Part shown: piece after piece, positions 32,301 to 37,241 of the stretch
How positions within the stretch are numbered: the first letter of the stretch is position 1
How the letters are laid out: every line of letters starts with the position of its first letter
From: CAZJBS01 sp964544475
Lineage (GTDB): Bacteria > CLD3 > SB21
Assembly: GCA_964544475.1 (NCBI GenBank)
Contig: CAZJBS010000003.1
Span: forward strand, 1-64,000
Reading direction: 5' to 3'
DNA length: 64,000 bases
The notes under the pieces: model-generated
The model's database searches: none
Told to the model about the DNA's origin: nothing
The model's input: only the letters and a program-made list of their open reading frames with translations
Made by a program: the position numbers and the translations under genes

Positions 32301-35300
32301 GTGACAGCCCGGTTGCTTTCGACAACCGATGACAGCGTGGTCTTCCGAATCGGCGTGATACCGGCGCCCATATCTTACCTGACGATCACGGTCGATACGA
32401 CGTGGCGGGCCGGATTGTACAATCCCGTTGTTGTGCGCGCGTTCGACCAGTACAATAACCCGGCCATTCTCGACACGTCGACGATTATTCTGAGCGGTCT
32501 GCCCGCTACCGGCTCCAGCTTTGAACCCGGCTCCGCCCGGTTGGACAGTGGCGTGGTTGGTTTCATGGCCCGCGACACACTCGCGCAGACCAATTTTAAG
32601 ATCCAGGCCACGGTGCTCAGTACGCAGACCCAGTCCGTGAGCGCTGCCATCCGCGTGCTCAATACGAATCCTTACGAATTTTCGGAGGCCGACTCCGCTT
32701 TCTTCAACGACATCATTGTCACGAAATCCCGGCAACTAACGGCAACCGTCGTCGATACATTCCAAAATCCGGTTGACACGGTTTTGGTGACCCTTGAGGT
32801 TGTGGACAGAATGGGAACCGGTCATATCAACGATTCGGTCATGGTCAATCGCTCCACCGATGTGAATGGCCGTGTGCAGGTCACCTACCAGACCGGCCAG
32901 ATCGAAGGTGACAATCTCGTACGAGCGACCGTCGCGGGTCTGCAGGATACCGTCTGGTACCGGTTGCGGACACTGGATCCGGCCCTGACATCACGGTACC
33001 GTATGGAGAGCATCGATCCGGATACCGTCACCCGGAATCAAAATTCGGCCTTCCGGCTGACCGTAAGCAACGCCGGCCCGTTCACCATTCGTTTCAAAGA
33101 AGACAGCACGTTGTTCCGGGTCGTTCATCCGACGCTGCCGGATTCGTATGTCGTCAAGTTGGACACGCTCACACGAAGTCTGCGCGATTCGGCCAGCAGT
33201 CAACTCTTGTTCCGCTCAGCCGCGGTCGCACTGCCGTCCGGTTTCTACGATTCGTCATCTGCGACCGTGCAGCTCCGGGCCGTCGGATCGGTATTGGATA
33301 CGGCATCGGGGGACTTCACCGATGTCCGGTTTGTGCTCAATCTCAGCAGAGATTCACTCGTCGTGAAAACGCCGGCGTCCGTGTTCCTGGATTCAGTCAC
33401 GATCGTTCAGGATACGGCTTCGTTGGGACAGGACAACGTGATGGTCCAGTATTATTTGCGGAATACCGGACAGAATACGGCGGTCAATCTGAGCGTATCC
33501 AATACGTTCATGAACGCCGGTGCCGATGTCAGCAGTCACTTCGCCCTCGTGAACACGACCATACCGGCCAATCTCGACAGCGGAATCCATGTGTACAGCC
33601 GGGCCTTCCTCGTGAAAACGACGGCTCCGCTGGGCCGCACAACCATCCTGACCAGGATGACCGGCGCGGATCAATATGATCCGACGCAACTCACCGGAGA
33701 TTCCATCACGACCACCACAGGTATCCGTGACAGTATACTGATCATCTCTCCGGCCAGTGTCCAGATCGCGAGGGCGTATGTCGATACGACCTACCGCGAC
33801 GGATTTATCAACAGAGGTCACTCGGTGCGTCTGAAGACCCAACTGAAAAATCTTGGTGAAGAAGCCACGAAAGTGTATATGCATTTCGATCGCAGCAGCG
33901 GCGGCTCCTTCGCCCATGTCAACGACAGCGTGTTCGTGATTCCGTACAGGGATTCCACGTGGATTATCTCGAGCGATTTCAACGTGCAACCGTCGACCAC
34001 GCCGGCCCAGCAGGTTTTCCGGGTCGTGATTGACTCCATGATTCGGTTGAACCAGGGTGACACCATCCGTGGCGCCAGTCTGCCGGCATCGGAACAGACC
34101 CTGATCGTGCAGGATTCGGCCCGGTTGGCCCTCGATCTTTTTGTGAATGGTTTGACCGCTGATTCCATGGTCGTTTCCGACAGCGCCGATTTCAGGATAT
34201 TTGTCCGCGCCATCAAACAAGGCGAGGCCTTGCTGAGCGGAGACAGTGTGAAGGTCATTCTGACGTTGCCGTCGGCGGCTTATGAATTTCCGGCGTTCGG
34301 CCAGACCCGCAGTGTTACCGTACGTGTGGATGAACCCACGCCCGTGACCGTGCACGCGTATGACTCGACTGTCCAGTTTGGCGCGATTCGTGCCGTGTTT
34401 GACTACGGCGATGCCGGGTTCCCGCTGGACAGCAACAACCATCTCAAAGCGGTCATGACCAACGCATCGGATTCCGCCTTCGTGCAGACCCGGAAAGTCG
34501 GGTTCCTGGCCGCCACGCGCTTTGATGTGACCGCCCCGGCAGGCGCCATGGACGACACCGTTTCAACCTTCCAGGATTTCGTTATCAGAGCCCGCGTGAA
34601 CAGCGTGGCACGTCTGGTGAATATCCGAGCCAATCTGGCCCTTCCGGATTCGGGCTTTACGACACAGGATTCGCTCAGCCGGTCTCTGAATGTTCCGGGT
34701 GATTCGGCCGATGTCACCTGGCGTATTTCGGCCAAGGGACTGACCGTGCGGGATACGTTCTTCGTTTATTTTACCGGCACGGACACGACAACGGATTTCC
34801 AGCGCATCGGTAACACCCTGTCCCTCGTGATGACGGCCGTGCGGCGTCCCGAATTGACCATGGAAATGCAGATCGTGGCGCCGCTGGGCGCCACGGATAA
34901 TATCCTGTCGACCAATCAGGCTTTCTCACTCAATGCCGTGGTTCAGAATACGGGCGGCTCCCAGGTGTCCGGCGGTCAAATGACGCTGACGCTTCCGACC
35001 GGATTCCCTGATCCACCGGAAGGCCTGAACCGCGGGTTTGTTGTCGGGACGCCCTTGACATGGACCTTGCGCGCACCGTCCGTTGCCGTGTTTGCGGATA
35101 TTCTGCAATCGCTCATCGAGACAGCCGACCGCGATGCCCGGCACTCGGAACGACTGGCGCCCATTCGTGATAACCGTTCCTTCTGGAAATCCCTCGGAAG
35201 AATCAAGGTCGGTCAGGATCAATTCTCGTCCCGGGAAGATGGCGTGTCGGCCCGCAAACCGATCCTCACCGTGGACGGCGACACGCCGACGTTGGTCGTC

Positions 35301-37094
35301 GATGCCATGGCCTTGCAAGGACTCCTGCAAGTGGACATGACTGGTGTACCCGTGGACGACAACACAAATCTGCCGGCGACCGTTCTGAATGCCTTCGATA
35401 CACTGACCGTCACTGTCGTTGATTCCGCACGCTATGTGTCGCCGGAAATTGTCCTTTCAAGGGCCACCGTTTCGACCGGCCAGGTGTTCACCGTTCGGGC
35501 GCGTTTCCGGCAGTTGAGTTCGTTGACGGATCGCCGCGGTTCCATCGAGCTTCCGGCCGGATATTCCTTGGCAACGGATTCGTTGACCAAGACGATATCG
35601 GATATTGACACGGTGGTGTCATGGAATGTTCTGGCGCCGGCGGCGGATGTGGCCGGAGGTCAGACGACGGACCAGGTTCGGGTCAGACTGACCGGAAGGG
35701 ACATCAATTCCAATGCGACGATGGAAGCGTTCACGCCCTACGAGGACATCATACTCCAGACGCGTGCCAAACTGTCGATGGCCGTTGAGATCATAGAACC
35801 GGTGGATGCAACGGACCGGTTTGTCAGCAAGGGACAGACTTTCAAGGTGCGCACTATCGTGCGTAATGAAGGCACGGCCAAAGCCTTTGGCATCGGATCC
35901 ATGGCATTCGATTCCAACACGGTTTCGCTGAACCACCGTTTCCAGATTGTGGCGTTCAATGCGGATTCGACGTTTGACCCGGCCACTCCGGACAGCGTGA
36001 CAACATGGCTCGTGACCGCGCCGGATACCGTGGTCAATCATCCACTTGTATTCCGCTTTGTCCGGGTGCCCACTGACAGTAACACGCTGGATGATGCCTT
36101 CGTCATCAACAATTCTGTCCGGCTGAGCGTTTCTACCGAGCCCAAGCGGCTGAAAGTGGAGCGTGTCGTGACGCAAATCGAGGAAACCCGTCGTTCGACC
36201 ATGCTCAGCGGTCTGGTGGACAGCCTGCTTGTCCTGCGTCTCACCAATGAAGATCTGTCAGGCAGTCCGCTTGGCAACCGTATCCTTACCCAGGATTTCC
36301 GGTTCGTGATAGACCAATACAATGCGTCCAGTGGACGTTTCGAACCGACAGGATTTGGCACGTATGTGGATAGCGTTTTCGTCAGCATCAATGGATCCTC
36401 TCTGGTCGTGGGTAATGATACGATCGGGCCGAGCAATGACACGCTGGAAGTTCGTTTCGATCGCCATCGCGGTATTCTCGAAGGCTCGCCCGGATTGGCG
36501 AAAGTGCGTCCATCATCCAACGATCTGAGCTTCGGCCTGGCGACAAGCATCGGCAGCCCCGACATCGTGTCCTTTGCCGTGAAGATTGCCGACCTACCCG
36601 CCGGCGGATCAAACCCGGTCTTCCGCGTACGACTCGTCGAGATTCGGGCGTTTGATTTCGATGAACTCGGTGATCCCTCCCTTGGCTTCCAGGCCTTGAA
36701 TGTCGTCGACGCGGCAGGACGACCGATCGGCGATACGAACTCGGTCATGACATCGCCGTCCTTGCGGGTCATCGATCCGGAAGGGGCAAAGAGTCAAAAA
36801 TTCTACAACCATCCGAATCCGTTTGGCAGCAGTCTCCGGCCGCGTACGACGTTTTCCATCTTCGCCACCGACAACGATCTCACGATCGAGATCTATACGT
36901 TGGCCGGCAATTTGGTGCGCACTCTGAGGCCCGCTGAATTTGGAGCGCCGCCGGTTCCGGGTAATACGTACGAACTCATGACATGGGATGGGCGCAACCA
37001 GAAGGGTCAAAGCGTTCGTAATGGTGTCTACATCGCGGTTCTGAAAATGGCCGGAAGTCCGAAACTGAAAACGAAGATCCTGATCGCCAGGTAG
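17316..37094 (+). CDS. Giant multidomain surface protein (6592 codons), Ig-like repeats and T9SS-like C-terminal domain
   Basis: A single frame of 19.8 kb. Residues 1-23 are a clear signal peptide. Residues 24-560 are Gly/Ser/Thr-rich strands with 'GSGTKTL' repeats, as in parallel beta-helix passengers (TWDGGGGTSQW at the start). Residues 562-755 look like a nidogen-type extracellular domain (IGFTFNYFGTDYTQVDISDNGYI). Residues 918-1785 are about nine 100-residue Ig-like units, followed by Big_1/invasin-like domains (DQQDNAVADSVIHFVI) and many CARDB-like domains ('V.VRNTG'). Residues 3391-5485 are three super-repeats of about 700 residues. Residues 6495-6592 are a FlgD/T9SS-like tail (NHPNPFGSSLRP, YTLAGNLVRTL, NGVYIAVLKM). 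It should be an extended surface filament or adhesin. Residues 1541-1574 are unknown (100 N); the frame across the gap is kept only by the arbitrary gap length, so the true size is uncertain. An unusual helical polar segment sits at 5924-5992. No catalytic domain was recognised. Confidence 0.85.
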   Translation: MVRLSSITVVLLLLATAWPVAGQSTVTWDGGGGTSQWNEPLNWSGNLLPNSMDTVQLDGGVAVVLDSHLTTTVAKLTILTGSSLSVDTILTVADSLYIDGTSALTLTNPAEVTVNGHVVVLGTLTPNASVFRLNGADQDISLSGSATFNVLRLSGSGTKSLLSNLSFDQKILVDAGIRFDLNANLITGSAVTDTLELSNGDSLLIGGSSPSGISDFIASSASAVVYDGANQTVAALASNYEHLVLRGSGIKTLGSSIVVNGNLSVEPNLNFVLGSFSIDGVTAGSNTFTVAAGDSIFVTSLPPYNFTATLDENSVFVYDGANQTVLNYGGSGYGGLVISGTGTKTLSANMAVRNDLRIYSGTTLDLNSIFLNFGNDDQDSVVVEGTLEVNGGFSGLWLNADGAGAMLYVASTGRLVLLGTSEVSGNVAQVRGLGSFYFRMVVDGTIEANYYAIAFVSASGLMINSGASIDPTNNLSNGSFTGGNASGVYLRIENTESHTIRNVNFALSSTSTVMNAVEKSVAALGTLQFVDYAGLSSGEANDVDPNNLINWTTTTVSTFGHRYTDSSPPSPNSTYSWIDITDGTAVSTASADWTSGLVNIGFTFNYFGTDYTQVDISDNGYISFASLSGTSTSANQIEFPGTVSPNNIMAPYWDALTSNAYGSLDEVYYKTIGTSPNRQFIVSWENLDMSSVAGNQFLSFQVILYENSNLFKFQYKTLSDPSNAYGQSATIGFENSAGTDGLAFSKNYASVSPAYAILFHGARATSAVSNLTPGNLIPPIALQSFTYRANTFAGGTTGLGGSDKFVMTDGLGRAITVTGIKVDGGEQFIQNSASRPPGPGYATWYYYSGTGSGDDSLVVLTDYLSVKDSLVITFAESVPDTTLGQTYAYPLQFGSEIIANGYSTATNGGQGVTLNAGGLSYLAIRTAANNGGSVQDTLTLTADDTRTLYAAGYDAQGHYIRDYNVDWSVSGGIGSAAPDENSTSTVFSANRVGSGTIVADTNGVTDATGVFTVYAGDTAWIAIRTAPGGAGIRYKPLAITMPSDSSLNLYAAGYDLDSNFVGDVVVDWDTLGVTPGGLSNFTPQTANSIVYAPTVTGSDQIEAVYVNGDLRDTTGVITVVAGDTATLSIETANDGSGVVLPSLVTTADSALTVFAVLRDNDGNFIGLSTANWGVSGGIGTLSALTGTGVTLTLTKVGRGLISASGDGLAGSSGLITVTVGIPDTVILRDAPGGTGAAFTNARSVRADSLLKLYAAGYDADTNYIKDVRAVWSLTGGLNGVLSAVQADSGVVFDPTLLGSGRIRADAGFIADSTGLITVVSGVAASLHVETARDGSGEVLSELYTDADSTIKVFAVLRDLDGNYIGVQTSDWSVSGGIGSLNTLNSDSVILTLNVSGSGQLRAEGGGLSGSSGIIHVGPGALASVVLRSDTLNGGVALGAVTLAVGETLEGYTAGYDGDGNFIANQSGIYSVSGSLQVSQLTVSGGGMRVTFAPTLPSTGKIATTVGAFDDSSGTITVTNTAPVAQVRIKRVAGEDGVAADXXXXXXXXXXXXXXXXXXXXXXXXXXXXXXXXXXYVTVGDTQHIVIRTAPGGVGQRYSTMTITMNADSSLALFAAGYDLDSNFTGNVVVDWDTLGASNGLSNFTPLSSASLLYKPTLVGSDRIEVVYPNGDFRDTTGLISVVPGILSRVAIERSRFGQGGELGDTTITADDSVKIYARGYDAAGNHRGLVAGNWSLSGAIGSLTQTASADSTVLYPTRAGSASITMSAGGFTDATGLITVVPGDPDSLREVVATPDTVTPTQKLELKVQLVDQQDNAVADSVIHFVIIHGNGTLSALRDTTDLLGYASVSFTAPTGSGTTLINAYLSTLSNDTAKFTVVTVPSTLAYYAINPSTFSDTAGAGITVTISAFDIFNNPLDDDTTQTRVDVIGSSTGLNGSGVGIMPSFNTLTNGQHITVVVDSVKERIQIRVTSRFDSTKSATTGLITIRAAAPSTAAHYPDSLSTVQSGQLGLPLLDSSAVIIRDQFGNTVNDTVTVRYVATSNGSANPAIRLTDTAGIARTRWTLRTISSSTDTLLAIVPVLDDTVRFIANVLATGVDSLEFVTGLATTDTVNGTMSDTLAVRVMDNLGNPRPNVRITFSVMGFPSGADSTGFVRIPGTFVLSHDTLTDASGFARARFHLGTKVGTYIVRASNPALLNPAVFDTVQSTHDRPYSLLVVSGSGQTVTVGQVSDSLKVRVLDQYANTVLDTTRIVWETIHNALPAPPTWGLVDAVDPGVGGVPVFDAAGIDSAVTDPGSGLGKALWQARTVFGFDTLRAYLRGLDTVQFVLTVPAAAAAEVLPWSGDSATGIADGSILTLKSLVEDAFDNTVAGSMVRYTVVAGSASFVGADSSLTDESGISTVLLQLRDGDSTRIKASVTGATDTSFVLYNLVYVDSSLVPNRVRRDTVIHFSVNLRNYGPRPIALDTNQSYITFTDGVKAYQASLTFGSAVIPGRSSDSLVFRNDTVDVSILGNSYTPKVAIRGKTTGVPDSISGFLETRPNELQILGVDVEYTQAPAPRVFSKGDTIVVTLRVRNTSSVPMTNSDYGIQPSATGVFQTLSGISGTPIPADGATDFPVTLRILPSSPSGVIYLNGFYVGTAGGFSFSDTTAAFQDSIIVQSNASVSYLAGSLTPSQVSETQSAIFRVTVRNDSSAAVVLNPATSYVRFGTDSAFLLASQVVSPGGATTSLVFDTIATTITSGTYQGVIVLHGTENGGLFDTTLYTNTDSLRMQTAVNLARLTVDSIHVLSDTVSQNSDSITVVVKVRNTAEASATVDTLRLLYSAGGSAANGFVTAASTELLPWVLAGGTSHYFTFKTNVTATADTGQIVFDARVVARDANSGMIVTVPGAVVADSLVVLSRARLYITSVTTPTVDTVSLGQAGIPIQVTVSNLGGTAARLNALNMIFKLGLYDTTLVEVLPDTLDAFSSTVFHFTANVRSNSAIGLDSLGALADGIDLLSNKATTSTRTGLDTLRILSPTLLTLSSVQTDPLTISQGQDSVEVRVVVRNLGSSVGQIDTVRLKFWHESAANFAVGYTTSPYSDLSDTISSFGTKTFRFKVSAAANADTGRIWTDAVLEGRNQVSGAILYDSSATTIDLWTVQIPTGLIVSYVDVGRDSVTLGQSNVPISVRIRNQGGASGSVDSVRLVFAYGGAPNTTSFVTTQTAPIGLVTLGGNDSVLYSFAANVNPAAQTGMATVFAHVFGRDQNSLRTSVDSSRSISDSLNVQTRPVVTYVSNTLTPDTINNGSTVSFNVTVTNTGGALLLLDPSTVLVLLDVDSLKVNLRDTVFVASGQTRQLSFNSTIVSLRVDSVYYPILRLRGTENGNTFNDVLQSFDDSVKVLRNSVAQADSFFVYRTDGTLTGSVADNDSFIVRLRVHNTGGAALKNIVPVPVNPTASGSTIPALYSGPIPATFTLSAGDSANFEWRYRADSSGSVNFSVRVQGQDATTDSIILSNTATTFLTVTPPRADTLYHASPATDTLSVYSFTDLSVVVKDRSGTTAKSDSVLFSRISGDGGFADTSRAVSSVTAYTNNDGVATVRLFTSTVPATNVIRARLLSTTDDSLQFEMVTQPRAISSLQIVTSSDWTAGVDTPVTVTARDQFANVTTNASATITLSTIGSTTTRFVPATGQLALTNGVAEFRGIDSTARSVLQVKASASGVGTQALSQDITVHHSAAQHFADSLLMLNAKIGNLRTLSARVFDRFSNPVKDTIVVFTVIDSGNGGMFISSNLVPTDANGIASVQYQAGNDVRYNVIAAHGLTPAAIPGFPDSTTFIIDVDSIDADAAFVDGSLSPREVSRNQTVAFSARFRNGGTFPITLVADSSYIRFHNTVSGLTYTSKLDTSTRSLAPEGETQLLFRTAAVNIDTGIYPSGTDSAFILLYGTVFDSASSSLDTLIFAFTSDKLTDTLVVRTPSDIVVDSVNVLKLAVVRGQDSLQVSYRVTNRGGVIARNFAVVDSFGNGAQNVSGDWVLVSSQKPGSLAPYGTVVFTQTYRLSTTAKLGMDYVTTRISGVDSLDPLQVTRDTLYAFDSVQVFRAAQLLASSDSFRVYRGGLALGDNQKLLAGDVFELRMKLRNDSGSVVRNVSLNTLVIDTSGGTGRVDVLSGPVVERTSLGSPDSTRIVWQMRARDAGLGTLNFVARAEGQDSTNDDEAVLSNTVTRQVTITNALSDTVLAVTPLIDTVLVRNSSVMSVEVRDEFGNTVTGDSVRFTVESGSGGFNDTSRVTVDTVVVTGVDGRAVMRLYTSTAPVTNVVKAKLVSTVDDSVLFTVVSEPRAISKLQMAVATNWVAGDSQTVVVTAYDQYSNVTSNARDSVALTQLVADPTLVVVPGPVAGLSMGVATFRVVDTRARVFMQLQARAQEALTQVTSQSLNVHHNVAYRLVDSVVVDSNVAFGNVVTLVTKVIDQYSNPVQDTVVRFTVVHPSGNGAVLGGVDTTDVQGVASVLYQTGDSVGTNLVVATLNAVMSGTPDTTYFTIVTDSISANAKYVDNSLQPNDVSRGQSVAFRARFRNDGSFPITLVADSSYIRFHNTVSGLTYTSKLDTSTRSLAPEGETQLLFRTAAVNIDTGIYPSGTDSAFILLYGTVFDSASSSLDTLIFAFTSDKLTDTLVVRTPSDIVVDSVNVLKLAVVRGQDSLQVSYRVTNRGGVIARNFAVVDSFGNGAQNVSGDWVLVSSQKPGSLAPYGTVVFTQTYRLSTTAKLGMDYVTTRISGVDSLDPLQVTRDTLYAFDSVQVFRAAQLLASSDSFRVYRNGEVVANSMIFAGDVFELRMKVVNDSGYVITNLAVDTLTADTTAGRLASIAAPVVHRSRLDAPDSTYVSWVMRAQEFAGIGPITFTARVEAMDSTNDNAPVVSNTVSRLITISNNLPDTLLAEDSPDTLTIPVRSSIPLMVTIRDQYGNVVPDTAVQFITMTDSGGFNASGLTKDTIVVSGADGKARVTFFAPQQIQTVPVTARLLSTTDDSVVFRIGVIPAPISYLTITVDTTWRAGLYNPVVVRAFDQYNNPAILDTSTIILSGLPATGSSFEPGSARLDSGVVGFMARDTLAQTNFKIQATVLSTQTQSVSAAIRVLNTNPYEFSEADSAFFNDIIVTKSRQLTATVVDTFQNPVDTVLVTLEVVDRMGTGHINDSVMVNRSTDVNGRVQVTYQTGQIEGDNLVRATVAGLQDTVWYRLRTLDPALTSRYRMESIDPDTVTRNQNSAFRLTVSNAGPFTIRFKEDSTLFRVVHPTLPDSYVVKLDTLTRSLRDSASSQLLFRSAAVALPSGFYDSSSATVQLRAVGSVLDTASGDFTDVRFVLNLSRDSLVVKTPASVFLDSVTIVQDTASLGQDNVMVQYYLRNTGQNTAVNLSVSNTFMNAGADVSSHFALVNTTIPANLDSGIHVYSRAFLVKTTAPLGRTTILTRMTGADQYDPTQLTGDSITTTTGIRDSILIISPASVQIARAYVDTTYRDGFINRGHSVRLKTQLKNLGEEATKVYMHFDRSSGGSFAHVNDSVFVIPYRDSTWIISSDFNVQPSTTPAQQVFRVVIDSMIRLNQGDTIRGASLPASEQTLIVQDSARLALDLFVNGLTADSMVVSDSADFRIFVRAIKQGEALLSGDSVKVILTLPSAAYEFPAFGQTRSVTVRVDEPTPVTVHAYDSTVQFGAIRAVFDYGDAGFPLDSNNHLKAVMTNASDSAFVQTRKVGFLAATRFDVTAPAGAMDDTVSTFQDFVIRARVNSVARLVNIRANLALPDSGFTTQDSLSRSLNVPGDSADVTWRISAKGLTVRDTFFVYFTGTDTTTDFQRIGNTLSLVMTAVRRPELTMEMQIVAPLGATDNILSTNQAFSLNAVVQNTGGSQVSGGQMTLTLPTGFPDPPEGLNRGFVVGTPLTWTLRAPSVAVFADILQSLIETADRDARHSERLAPIRDNRSFWKSLGRIKVGQDQFSSREDGVSARKPILTVDGDTPTLVVDAMALQGLLQVDMTGVPVDDNTNLPATVLNAFDTLTVTVVDSARYVSPEIVLSRATVSTGQVFTVRARFRQLSSLTDRRGSIELPAGYSLATDSLTKTISDIDTVVSWNVLAPAADVAGGQTTDQVRVRLTGRDINSNATMEAFTPYEDIILQTRAKLSMAVEIIEPVDATDRFVSKGQTFKVRTIVRNEGTAKAFGIGSMAFDSNTVSLNHRFQIVAFNADSTFDPATPDSVTTWLVTAPDTVVNHPLVFRFVRVPTDSNTLDDAFVINNSVRLSVSTEPKRLKVERVVTQIEETRRSTMLSGLVDSLLVLRLTNEDLSGSPLGNRILTQDFRFVIDQYNASSGRFEPTGFGTYVDSVFVSINGSSLVVGNDTIGPSNDTLEVRFDRHRGILEGSPGLAKVRPSSNDLSFGLATSIGSPDIVSFAVKIADLPAGGSNPVFRVRLVEIRAFDFDELGDPSLGFQALNVVDAAGRPIGDTNSVMTSPSLRVIDPEGAKSQKFYNHPNPFGSSLRPRTTFSIFATDNDLTIEIYTLAGNLVRTLRPAEFGAPPVPGNTYELMTWDGRNQKGQSVRNGVYIAVLKMAGSPKLKTKILIAR
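20068..22670 (+). repeat. Tandem Ig-like domain units (about 100 aa each)
   Basis: Units begin near 20068, 20368, 20680, 20985, 21280, 21575 and 21877, and again after the gap near 22050 and 22360. Each has the pattern 'V.IRTA..G.G', then 'LYAAGYD.D.N' or 'VFAVLRD.DGN', then 'W.VSGGIG', then 'DTTGLITVV.G'. The two sub-types (AGYD and VFAVLRD) tend to alternate. The unit at 20368 and the first unit after the gap are close relatives, so the gap probably lies in a repeat the assembler could not resolve. Confidence 0.8.
21936..22035. other. Assembly gap of 100 N
   Basis: Exactly 100 N inside the Ig-like repeat array of the giant gene. This is a conventional placeholder length; the real distance, and so the number of repeat units and the reading frame across it, is unknown. 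Confidence 0.98.
28887..29596 (+). repeat. 710-bp perfect direct repeat, copy 1
   Basis: By eye, I find no difference between this stretch and 30990-31699 (offset 2103 bp, 701 codons, in frame). It encodes the C-terminal 237 residues of the first super-repeat, from FPITLVADSS to DSFRVYR. Similarity breaks sharply at the 3' boundary (GGGCGGG here against CAATGGT in copy 2). Confidence 0.9.
30990..31699 (+). repeat. 710-bp perfect direct repeat, copy 2
   Basis: Second copy of the 28887-29596 sequence. The third super-repeat carries only a diverged protein-level counterpart (FTIRFKEDSTLFRVVHP...), so the identity of copies 1 and 2 reflects recent copying, gene conversion or an assembly artefact. 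Confidence 0.9.
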
Positions 37095-37119
37095 TCCGCA
37101 ACACCCGCCAGACGCGTGG

Positions 37120-37147
37120 AATCCCCGGCCCCGGTCGGGGATTTTTT
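37120..37147 (+). terminator. Rho-independent terminator of the giant gene
   Basis: Perfect 8-bp stem AATCCCCG / CGGGGATT (37120-37127, 37136-37143) with an 8-base loop, running into TTTTTT. It lies 26 bp after the stop codon. Confidence 0.85.
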
Positions 37148-37158
37148 GTGCGTCAAAC

Positions 37159-37187
37159 TTGCTATTCGTACTCCCGTTTTATACATT
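37159..37187 (+). promoter_or_regulatory. Promoter of the pcrA-TPR-suhB operon
   Basis: TTGCTA (37159-37164), 17-bp spacer, TACATT (37182-37187). It lies just after the giant gene's terminator and 55 bp before the helicase ATG. The same -35 hexamer and -10 region occur at 16518-16546. Confidence 0.65.
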
Positions 37188-37241
37188 GACCGCCCTGATT
37201 GAAAGGTGCGTTTTTCCAACAGCGATGCGACACGGAGCTTA

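Larger units (their letters stand above)
27486..33770 (+). repeat. Three tandem super-repeats of about 2.1 kb inside the giant gene
   Basis: Units start at 27486, 29577 and 31680 (697, 701 and 697 codons). Each runs in the same domain order: a 'DSF.VYR' start, 'F.LRM.V.N.SG', 'SNT.....T', a Big_1-like domain ('GDSV.F....GGF'), 'RLLSTTDDS', 'ARDQFANVT', 'FSNPV.DT', then the CARDB-like block starting FPITLVADSSY. Units are diverged over most of their length, but the final 237 residues of units 1 and 2 are identical (see the 710-bp repeats). Confidence 0.85.
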
